Both the position numbers and the translations under genes were made by a program. This document shows, piece after piece, positions 33,363 to 39,894 of a DNA stretch of 44,009 nucleotides; within the stretch, counting starts at the first letter, position 1, and each line of letters starts with the position of its first letter. Below the pieces are notes generated by a model. The model saw only the letters and a list, made by a program, of their open reading frames with translations, ran no database searches and was not told where the DNA came from. This DNA comes from Candidatus Sulfotelmatobacter sp. (lineage in GTDB: Bacteria; Acidobacteriota; Terriglobia; Terriglobales; Acidobacteriaceae): the NCBI GenBank assembly GCA_030038255.1, contig JASHPH010000045.1:1-44009 (forward strand). The letters run 5' to 3'.

Positions 33363-33404
33363 TCGTAAGGATGCCCGATGCCAGAATCGGGCTTCATCTT
33401 ACGA
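33363..33404. promoter_or_regulatory. Inverted repeat before hicB
   Basis: TCGTAAG (33363-33369) pairs with CTTACGA (33398-33404) and CCCGAT with ATCGGG inside, making a long imperfect palindrome. It is suited to be the binding site for a HicAB complex, or it may fold in RNA. The 138-nt stretch to the porin stop at 33543 shows nothing else. Confidence 0.55.
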
Positions 33405-33542
33405 AGGTAATGGGCGATTGACGAACAGCATATCCCATCGGTTAGGGATTGCAAGCGTCAAGGCGAGTTCGGCGTGACGCTGGGGTCCCGCCGGGTGTGG
33501 CGTTTGAGTTCTCCTCTGCTTTTGCCAGCAATCCCTGCGCCT

Positions 33543-35066
33543 CTAGAACTCCACGTGCAGCCGGAACGTCGGCACGACTACCGGCCCGCGGTCGCGATTG
33601 TATCCAGGATTATTGATGTGCTGCACGCCCGGCGCTACATAAATTCCCCGCCACAGGTGCGCCGTGTAATAAGTCTCGAAAATATTTTCGCGCCCGTAGT
33701 TCAGGCCGCCGTCGCCCAAAAGAAATCCCTCTCCCCCAGCCGCCAGATAATTCTGGTGATCCTTCTTGATCCCGTTGGTCACAAATGCCACACCCACGCG
33801 GTCCTGCTTGCGATGCCACCACGCTCCACTCGCGCCCACGCCTGTCGCGACCGTCAGATCATCTTCTGTGTAGGCAAACGATTCCGTCTTGCCGTTGTCC
33901 CACCCGAATCGCCCGAACGCCGTGAGATGGCGCGTCAGATTCTGCTCCACATTCGCGCCGAATCCGTACTTGTGCGTCATGTGCCACGGATGGTTGTCAA
34001 TGTTGGGCGTTGTGCCCTCCTCCGCGGCCTCGATGATCTGTTCGCGGTAAACGCCCATATTGGCTGTGTTGATGTACGCCAGCAGGCGCACAACGCCGGC
34101 CTTTTTCGGGATCAAGCCGTGGCGAAGTTCGTATTCCAGATTTTCCCCACGCGCCTGCCACGGCCTCCACACCAGGTCGATTCCGTTGGGCAGTATCGGC
34201 ATCAGGCCCAGCGCAAACCGCAGCCCCCAGTTGCGATCTTCGAAGTCCGCCATCGCGCCGACCGTGTACCCGCGCGTGTCTGCCGCGTAGTCCCAGGCGC
34301 CGTTGTTGTCGGTCGTCCAGTTGATGAACTGCAGATGCGTGTCGGTGCCGACGGAATTCACGTCGAAGAAATCGGGCAGGCTGAACTTGCCGAAGCGAAC
34401 CTCCAGCCGCCGCCGCGGCAACTCCTCGAACAGCGACCAGTAATTGCGCTGGTTTTCGATCTTGTCCTTGCTCAGCGCAATCACCTCGTGAAGCTCGCCG
34501 CGCCCCAGATATGGCGCTTTGCTGAGCAGCGGATTGCGCACGATGTCTAGATCCGGATTCCCGGCCAGGCCGAATCCCTGGGTCAGCGCCGCGCCGCCGG
34601 CTTCCTCCACATCCACCAGAAGCTCGAAGGAATTGTTGAGCCGCACGCCCGTGTACATCGTGAGCACGCGCGACGTCGCTTTTTCATAGTACGGGCTCAG
34701 GCTGTGCGGTCCGCTGTAAAGCGCGGGAAAATCCGGGTGCGTCTCAAAAATGAAATTCGCCTGGCCCGAGAGCCAGAAGCGCGAGTTCTTGAAGTGCGGC
34801 AGCATCGCCTGTGTGTCGTCGGGCGGCGGAGGATCGGCCAGCACCGAAGCGTTAGAATCGGGAGAACTCTGCTGCGCAGGGGCCGCGGCCGGCGTGGTAT
34901 AGGCCTGCTGAGCGAATCCGGAAGTCACAAACGCAGACATGCCGACAATAAAAATGGTCAGGGTCGCGGCCAGCCGGGCACGAAAATTGCGGGCGCCCGA
35001 CTGGCGGAGGACACCCACGAATCGCTCTTTCACAATATTGAAAATGAATTTCAATTTCAATTTCAT
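33543..35066 (-). CDS. OprB-type outer-membrane porin
   Basis: 507 residues from the ATG at 35066 (AGGG just upstream). After a long N-terminus a signal peptide ends at ...AFVTSGFAQ. The mature protein shows alternating aromatic beta-strands and ends in Phe (HVEF), as in outer-membrane beta-barrels. Blocks such as EVRFGKFSLPDFFDVN and YSGPHSLSPYYE fit the carbohydrate-selective OprB family. OprB members take up sugars. The promoter here carries a TTAAC-N4-GTTAA box shared with the manganese regulator and transporter, so a role in metal entry is possible (inference). An Ala/Pro/Gln-rich stretch follows the signal peptide. Confidence 0.88.
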   Translation of the reverse strand: MKLKLKFIFNIVKERFVGVLRQSGARNFRARLAATLTIFIVGMSAFVTSGFAQQAYTTPAAAPAQQSSPDSNASVLADPPPPDDTQAMLPHFKNSRFWLSGQANFIFETHPDFPALYSGPHSLSPYYEKATSRVLTMYTGVRLNNSFELLVDVEEAGGAALTQGFGLAGNPDLDIVRNPLLSKAPYLGRGELHEVIALSKDKIENQRNYWSLFEELPRRRLEVRFGKFSLPDFFDVNSVGTDTHLQFINWTTDNNGAWDYAADTRGYTVGAMADFEDRNWGLRFALGLMPILPNGIDLVWRPWQARGENLEYELRHGLIPKKAGVVRLLAYINTANMGVYREQIIEAAEEGTTPNIDNHPWHMTHKYGFGANVEQNLTRHLTAFGRFGWDNGKTESFAYTEDDLTVATGVGASGAWWHRKQDRVGVAFVTNGIKKDHQNYLAAGGEGFLLGDGGLNYGRENIFETYYTAHLWRGIYVAPGVQHINNPGYNRDRGPVVVPTFRLHVEF

Positions 35067-35188
35067 GTCCCTACCGTACTGCCCGCAGCACAGCCGCTCT
35101 GTGCGGCATATCACCGCAACATGTGATCCCCGTCACGCTCTAATAATTCCCCCCAGGCAGGCTGTCGACCCCAATTCTCTTTGATTTA

Positions 35189-35223
35189 GCTACAGCATAC
35201 TGTAGCGCATTAACTATAGTTAA
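35189..35223 (-). promoter_or_regulatory. Porin promoter with perfect TTAAC-TATA-GTTAA box
   Basis: On the minus strand TTAACT (35223-35218) lies at the -35 position, 18 nt before TATGCT (35199-35194), the same geometry as at mntR and the NRAMP gene. The box 35210-35223 is a perfect 14-bp palindrome. A second perfect inverted repeat, GCTACAG-CATA-CTGTAGC (35189-35206), covers the -10 and could bind a second regulator. The leader is about 120 nt. Confidence 0.65.
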
Positions 35224-35308
35224 GTCACTATGCTTGCGAGATTGATCTCTCCGGCGTGGGTCACCAGCCTACCCTCAAATGATTACAGGACTGTTACAAC
35301 TCCGGACA

Positions 35309-35509
35309 TCAGGCGTCCCCATCCGGCGCCCACTCCATCCGGAGCCGCTTGTTGCCTTCGCTGTCGGTGACCACGACCCAGCTCATGCGCAAGGTGCTGC
35401 GCGTCGCGCCGGCTTCCCTGTGCCAGCGGACGGCTTCCCGCGGAATTGCACGCACGAGCTGCGTCGTCGCCATCGCCATTGCTTGCCCGAAGAACGTAAT
35501 GCAAGCCAT
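35309..35509 (-). CDS. Small protein of unknown function
   Basis: 66 residues from the ATG at 35507-35509, which has a full AGGAGG 9 nt upstream. An ATG three codons earlier is too close to it. The N-terminus is hydrophobic (MACITFFGQAMAMATTQLVRAI), then a basic stretch, then a beta-hairpin-like MSWVVVTDSEGNKRLRMEW. No family recognised. It is divergent from the CsoR/FrmR-type regulator, with that regulator's operator between them, so it may belong to its regulon. Confidence 0.65.
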   Translation of the reverse strand: MACITFFGQAMAMATTQLVRAIPREAVRWHREAGATRSTLRMSWVVVTDSEGNKRLRMEWAPDGDA

Positions 35510-35626
35510 GGTTGTCATCCTCCTTTCTGTAAGTTTCGCGTCGCAGATTCGCCGTCACGGTCCCTCTGCGCCTCCTTTTGTGTTGCCTCGCCATCTTCAT
35601 GCCCACCGCTGCCGTCCGCTGCCCTC

Positions 35627-35670
35627 TTGCTTTCGACGTTCATCAGTTATATGATACCCCCCTAGGGTAT
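35627..35670 (+). promoter_or_regulatory. CsoR/FrmR-type promoter and operator
   Basis: ATACCC...GGGTAT palindrome (35654-35670, with a CCCCCCTAGGG centre) is the classical A/T-flanked G-tract operator of the CsoR/RcnR/FrmR family. It overlaps a promoter TTGCTT (35627-35632), 17 nt, TATGAT (35650-35655), so binding would block it. The site lies 31 nt before the regulator ATG and also upstream of the divergent small gene. Confidence 0.75.
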
Positions 35671-35700
35671 ATGTCAAGCGAAAAAACGCGAGGCCCCCGT

Positions 35701-35991
35701 ATGCAGAACACCAAGCCGTCGGAAGCCTCCAAAGAAAAGCAAAAGCTGCTGTCCCGCATCAAGCGTCTCGGCGGTCAGATCACCGCCGTCGAGCGTTCCG
35801 TCACCGAAGGCGACGAATGCGCTGACATTCTCATGCTCCTGGCCGCTATCCGCGGCGGCGTTAACAGCCTCATGGCTGAGATCCTTGAAGATCACATCCG
35901 TCTGCACATCACGCATCCTCATCGCGCGTCGGACTCGCCGGAAGAACTCACCGAGGACTTAATCTCTCTCGTCCGTGCCTATTTAAAATGA
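35701..35991 (+). CDS. CsoR/RcnR/FrmR-family repressor
   Basis: A 96-residue all-helical DUF156 repressor. C40 (GDECADI), H65 and H69 (EDHIRLH) are the candidate ligand positions. Copper CsoR has Cys-His-Cys; here the third position is His, which fits the RcnR (nickel/cobalt) or FrmR (formaldehyde) side better. The N-terminal His of RcnR is absent. The start at 35701 is chosen for the GAGG 7 nt upstream; an ATG at 35671 abuts the operator. The target gene is not obvious nearby: no copA, rcnA or frmA homologue is in the window. Confidence 0.88.
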   Translation: MQNTKPSEASKEKQKLLSRIKRLGGQITAVERSVTEGDECADILMLLAAIRGGVNSLMAEILEDHIRLHITHPHRASDSPEELTEDLISLVRAYLK

Positions 35992-36055
35992 ACGATCCGC
36001 CCCCGCCTCGTTTGACAGCCTTCCGCGTCAACCCCTACCCTAATTTTTCTGGCTT

Positions 36056-37327
36056 ATGAAAGTTCTGGTCTTAGGCGGCGGCGGACGCGAGCACGCTCTG
36101 GTATGGAAGCTGCGCCAGTCGTCGCGCATCTCGCAACTCTACTGTGCGCCCGGTAATGGCGGCATCGCTGAAGACGCCGAATGCTTCCCCGCCGACCTCA
36201 AAGATCTCAACTCCATCGTCAGCCTCGCCACGCGGCTCGCTCCCGATCTCACCGTCGTCGGCCCTGAGCTTCCCCTGACTCTCGGCGTGGTCGACGAGTT
36301 CATCCGCGGCGGCTGGCCCGTCTTCGGTCCCACGCAGGCGGCCGCGCGCCTGGAGTCGAGCAAGAGCTTCGCCAAGCAGTTTCTCCAGCGCCACCGCATC
36401 CCGACCGCCCACTTCGCCATCTGCGATTCCATCGACCAGGTCCGCTCCGCGCTCGGTCACTTTCACGCGCCCCTCGTCGTCAAAGCCGACGGCCTCGCTG
36501 CCGGCAAAGGCGTCGTCATTGCCAAGACCAAGGAAGAAGCCGCCGGCGTAGCCGCCGAAATGCTCAGCGGAAGAATGCTCGGCGACGCCGGTTCGCGCGT
36601 CGTCCTCGAAGAATGTCTGAAGGGCGACGAACTTTCCTTCCTCGTCTTCAGCGACGGCGAGCGCGTCGCGCCCCTCGTGGCCGCGCAGGACCACAAGCGC
36701 GTCGGCGACGGCGACACCGGCCCCAACACCGGCGGCATGGGCGCCTACTCCACCGCCGACATCATCGACGATCAGATGCGCGACTGGCTCGTGCACCACA
36801 TTGCTCAGCCCGTCGTGACCGGCATGAAAGCCGAAGGCGCCGAATTCAAAGGCGTGCTCTACTGCGGTCTCATGATGACCGCGCGCGGCCCCATGGTGCT
36901 CGAGTTCAACTGCCGCTTCGGAGATCCCGAGACGCAGCCGATTCTGATGCGCCTGGAAAGTGATCTGGTCGAGGCACTCGAAGCCTCGATCGCCGGCCGC
37001 GTCAGCGACGGCGACTTCAAGTGGTCGCCCGATGCCAGCGTCTGCGTCGTTATGGCCTCCGGCGGATATCCCGGTACGTTCGCGGTCGGAAAGCGCATTG
37101 ACGGCCTCGAAGATGCGGCTACAGTCCAGGGCGTCAAGATTTTTCACGCTGGAACATCCAAACGCGATGGAGCCTTTTACACTTCCGGCGGCCGTGTCTT
37201 AGGCGTTACCGCCCGCGCGCGCGATCTGGAGACGGCCCTCGAACGCGTCTACGCTGCCTGCGCGAAGATCAGTTTCGAAGGCGCACATTATAGGAAAGAC
37301 ATCGGCGCGCGAGCCCTGAAGAAGTAG
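36056..37327 (+). CDS. purD: Phosphoribosylamine-glycine ligase
   Basis: ATP-grasp enzyme of purine synthesis that joins phosphoribosylamine and glycine to give GAR. Signatures are KVLVLGGGGREHAL at the N-terminus, VVGPELPLTLGVVDEF, VKADGLAAGKGVVIA, the P-loop-like GDGDTGPNTGGMGAYS and the metal-binding EFNCRFGDPETQ. Length of 423 aa is normal. purE follows after a 159-nt gap filled by a repeat, so they may or may not share a transcript. Confidence 0.97.
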   Translation: MKVLVLGGGGREHALVWKLRQSSRISQLYCAPGNGGIAEDAECFPADLKDLNSIVSLATRLAPDLTVVGPELPLTLGVVDEFIRGGWPVFGPTQAAARLESSKSFAKQFLQRHRIPTAHFAICDSIDQVRSALGHFHAPLVVKADGLAAGKGVVIAKTKEEAAGVAAEMLSGRMLGDAGSRVVLEECLKGDELSFLVFSDGERVAPLVAAQDHKRVGDGDTGPNTGGMGAYSTADIIDDQMRDWLVHHIAQPVVTGMKAEGAEFKGVLYCGLMMTARGPMVLEFNCRFGDPETQPILMRLESDLVEALEASIAGRVSDGDFKWSPDASVCVVMASGGYPGTFAVGKRIDGLEDAATVQGVKIFHAGTSKRDGAFYTSGGRVLGVTARARDLETALERVYAACAKISFEGAHYRKDIGARALKK

Positions 37328-37344
37328 CTCAGCTGAACGGAACG

Positions 37345-37466
37345 CCAGCCGCGAAGCGGCGGGATGCGAAAGCCCGGCACGGCAGTGCCGGGTCGATGTC
37401 GTAAGAACTAATAAGTCCCGCAGAGCCTGCCCTGAGCAAGCGCAGCGCGTCGAAGGGGACGGCACA
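37345..37466. repeat. Composite palindromic repeat (family A, copy 3)
   Basis: GCCAGCCGCGAAGCGGCGGG, core CCCGGCAC-GGCA-GTGCCGGG (37373-37392), and a closing GTCCCGCA...GGGGACGGCAC. The closing block is split by an extra GAGCCTGCCCTGAGC...GTCGAAGG segment, which itself looks like another common intergenic repeat nested inside. Confidence 0.8.
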
Positions 37467-37486
37467 ACCTTTCTCAAGGGAGAGAA

Positions 37487-37990
37487 ATGACCAAACCACT
37501 CGTTTCCATCGTCATGGGCAGCGACTCCGATCTCGAAATCATGCGCGAGGCCGGCAAGGCCCTCGACGAGTTCGGCATCGCCTACGAGATCGACGTCACC
37601 TCCGCGCACCGCTCGCCCGACCGCACGGCCGACTTCGCCCGCAAGGCGGCCAGTCGCGGCATTCGCGTCATCATCGCCGGCGCGGGCGGAGCCGCGCACC
37701 TGGCGGGCGTCATCGCCGCTCACACCACCTTGCCGGTCATCGGCGTTCCCATTCCTTCCACGTCGCTGAACGGCATGGATTCGCTGCTCTCCACGGTGCA
37801 AATGCCCGCCGGCATTCCCGTCGCCACGGTTGCGATCGGCAAGCCAGGCGCGACCAATGCCGGCATCCTTGCCGCGCAAATGATCGCCCTCGCCGACGCC
37901 TCAGTGGCAAAGAAGTTGGAAGGTCACAAGGAAAAGCTCGCCCGCGGCGTGGAAGAGAAGTCGAAGAAGCTGAAAGGGAGTAAGAGTTAG
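37487..37990 (+). CDS. purE: N5-carboxyaminoimidazole ribonucleotide mutase
   Basis: Converts N5-CAIR to CAIR in purine synthesis. The family core is clear: [34 protein letters not shown] (catalytic His), [19 protein letters not shown], and [23 protein letters not shown]. 167 aa is normal with a Lys-rich C-terminal extension. The ATG has AAGGGAGAG upstream. purK is not in the window. Confidence 0.97.
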   Translation: MTKPLVSIVMGSDSDLEIMREAGKALDEFGIAYEIDVTSAHRSPDRTADFARKAASRGIRVIIAGAGGAAHLAGVIAAHTTLPVIGVPIPSTSLNGMDSLLSTVQMPAGIPVATVAIGKPGATNAGILAAQMIALADASVAKKLEGHKEKLARGVEEKSKKLKGSKS

Positions 37991-38013
37991 TCCTTCCAAC
38001 GCAAAGTCAAAGT

Positions 38014-38046
38014 CCCCACTTCTGCCAAGAACAGGCGGAAGCGGGG
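38014..38046. repeat. Hairpin between convergent genes
   Basis: CCCCACTTCTGCC (38014-38026) pairs with GGCGGAAGCGGGG (38034-38046), about 12 of 13 positions counting one G-U. It lies between purE and the oppositely oriented TonB-domain gene, with no T-tract, so a shared end-of-transcript structure is likely. Confidence 0.65.
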
Positions 38047-38069
38047 CACCCGTCTTCCGGACTACTTCT

Positions 38070-38510
38070 TCATTCCACGGTGACCCCATCTTTCAGATTG
38101 AAGTTAATCACGATCGTGTAATCGATGGAGACTGGGACACCCTTCAGGCAGGCTGGCTCATAACGCCATTGTCTGACAGCAGCAAGGGCCGCTTTGTGAA
38201 ACAGGGGATGGCCGGATATGACTTGTGGGTTCTTTACTTTTCCGCTCTCAGTAATGCGCGCTTGAATAGCGACTCGCCCTTCAACGTGGGCCTGACGAGC
38301 CAGAGACGGATAATCGGGTGCCACATACTTCAGCAACTTGAGCCGAATTGGAGGCCGGATTCCAGGGAAATGCTTCGGAGGGGCACTCGCTTCGACTGGA
38401 CAAGTACCGTTCGGCTCCTTTGTCTGGCTCCCGGCAGAAACGGTGCTGCCCAACAGAGTCGATGCTAAGAGAGTTGTCGCGATGCCTCTGCCAATGCGAG
38501 AAGACTCCAT
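38070..38510 (-). CDS. Secreted protein with TonB C-terminal domain
   Basis: 146 residues. A signal peptide MESSRIGRGIATTLLASTLLGSTVSA is followed by a short linker, then the TonB C-terminal fold (APDYPSLARQAHVEGRVAI, then ITESGKVKNPQVISGHPLFHKAALAAVRQWRYEPA, then IDYTIVINFNL). No membrane anchor remains after cleavage and the proline-rich spacer of true TonB is missing, so it is likely an isolated periplasmic domain, like the gene at 10673. Confidence 0.85.
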   Translation of the reverse strand: MESSRIGRGIATTLLASTLLGSTVSAGSQTKEPNGTCPVEASAPPKHFPGIRPPIRLKLLKYVAPDYPSLARQAHVEGRVAIQARITESGKVKNPQVISGHPLFHKAALAAVRQWRYEPACLKGVPVSIDYTIVINFNLKDGVTVE

Positions 38511-38577
38511 ACTTCGTTAGACGCCGTTACGGCGAGGCTCGGTCAGCCTGGCGGCACTCCACGGAATAGCAAAACGA

Positions 38578-39456
38578 CTAACTGAGTTTCAACCCCTTCA
38601 AATACTCCCGAAACGCCCCACCCAGATCGTCGCGCTTGAGCGCGAACTCCACCGTCGCCTTCAGAAATCCCAGCTTGTCGCCGGTATCGTAGCGCCGCCC
38701 CTCGTACACATAGGCATACATTTTTTCCTGCTTCAGCAGCATGCGCATGCCGTCAGTAAGCTGCAACTCGCCGCCCGCGCCCGTCGTAGTCTTCGAAAGG
38801 CAATCGAAAATTGTCGGCGTCAAAATATACCGCCCGATAATCGCCAGATTCGACGGCGCCTCCTCTGGCTTCGGCTTCTCCACCATGTTGCGAATCTCGA
38901 AGAGCCGCCCGTTAAACCCGTCCGCCGGCTGCGCATCAAATACGCCGTACGACGAAATCATTTTCCCTTCGATCACCTGCGCCGCAATCACCGAACACTG
39001 TTTCTGATTGAACACGTCCACCATCTGCTTCAGCGCCGGCACCGGATGGTCGATCACGTCATCGGCCAGCAGCACGGCAAACGGCTCGTTGCCCACCAGC
39101 TCGCGCGCCATCAGCACGGCGTGTCCCAGGCCCAGCGCCTCTTTCTGCCGCACGTACGCCACATGCATCATGTCGGAAATCGAGCGCACAATTTTCAGCA
39201 GATCCGTCTTGCGCCGCTCCTCCAGCATCTTCTCGAGTTCGTAGCTCACGTCGAAATGATCTTCGATCGCCTGCTTGCCCCGCCCCGTGATGATGATGAT
39301 CTGGTCGCAGCCGGAGTTGATCGCCTCCTCCACGCCGTATTGAATGATGGGCTTGTCGACCAGCGGGAGCATTTCTTTGGGCTGAGCTTTGGTCGCGGGC
39401 AGGAAGCGCGTGCCCAGTCCGGCGGCGGGAAATACGGCTTTGCGAAGTTTCATCAT
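38578..39456 (-). CDS. galU: UTP-glucose-1-phosphate uridylyltransferase
   Basis: Makes UDP-glucose for cell-surface sugars and LPS. Signatures: AVFPAAGLGTRFLPATKAQPKEMLP at the start (nucleotide binding), IIITGRGKQAIEDHFD, and FAVLLADDVID. Length of 292 aa is normal. Two adjacent Met starts are possible. Its 5' flank (39460-39485) has short AGTGGT(T/C)AGT direct repeats; no Shine-Dalgarno is evident. Confidence 0.96.
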   Translation of the reverse strand: MMKLRKAVFPAAGLGTRFLPATKAQPKEMLPLVDKPIIQYGVEEAINSGCDQIIIITGRGKQAIEDHFDVSYELEKMLEERRKTDLLKIVRSISDMMHVAYVRQKEALGLGHAVLMARELVGNEPFAVLLADDVIDHPVPALKQMVDVFNQKQCSVIAAQVIEGKMISSYGVFDAQPADGFNGRLFEIRNMVEKPKPEEAPSNLAIIGRYILTPTIFDCLSKTTTGAGGELQLTDGMRMLLKQEKMYAYVYEGRRYDTGDKLGFLKATVEFALKRDDLGGAFREYLKGLKLS

Positions 39457-39623
39457 GGGCAGTGGTTAGTGATCAGTGGTCAGTTGCTAGTTCAGATTGA
39501 CAGAGTATTGTAAATGTTCGCTTTTGCGGGTGCCGACGGAGATTCCGGGTTAAGATAGGTCGCTCATAGCTCCCCGGAGGTCCTGGATGACAAGGCGCGT
39601 TTCATTCGAAGTACTTGACCCTC

Positions 39624-39887
39624 ATGGGAATCATTCTCCTCATATGGGTGGCGCTACGAGCTTGGCGTCTTTTTTCAGGTGCTCATCCCTCGGCAGACTA
39701 TACGGAGGTGATCCTCTACTCACTCTCCGTGGTTTTTGTTTGGTTCACTTGCCGACGAACACAGCGTGACCTGGATCGGATTGCTGATCACGTCGACGGA
39801 AGCACTGTAGATCGATTGTCGCGAGACACTATGGCAACCGGATACCTCTGTTATCTGATCATTTACGCAATGCTGGTCCATCGTTAG
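39624..39887 (+). CDS. Small membrane protein of unknown function
   Basis: 87 residues from ATG 39624 (a TTG at 39615 is an alternative): a first membrane segment (GIILLIWVALRAW), a second (VILYSLSVVFVWF) and a third near the C-terminus (GYLCYLIIYAMLV). A strong GGAGG ribosome-binding site lies well upstream at about 39578, before an ATG in another frame (39587). This may mean a short upstream peptide or a frameshift joining the two. Family unknown. Confidence 0.5.
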   Translation: MGIILLIWVALRAWRLFSGAHPSADYTEVILYSLSVVFVWFTCRRTQRDLDRIADHVDGSTVDRLSRDTMATGYLCYLIIYAMLVHR

Positions 39888-39894
39888 GGCGTCC

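Noticed and set aside
35279-35665. A 128-residue plus-strand frame upstream of the CsoR/FrmR-type gene
   Set aside because: It is antisense to the better supported small gene at 35309-35509, which has a full AGGAGG site, and the frame reads through the regulator's promoter.
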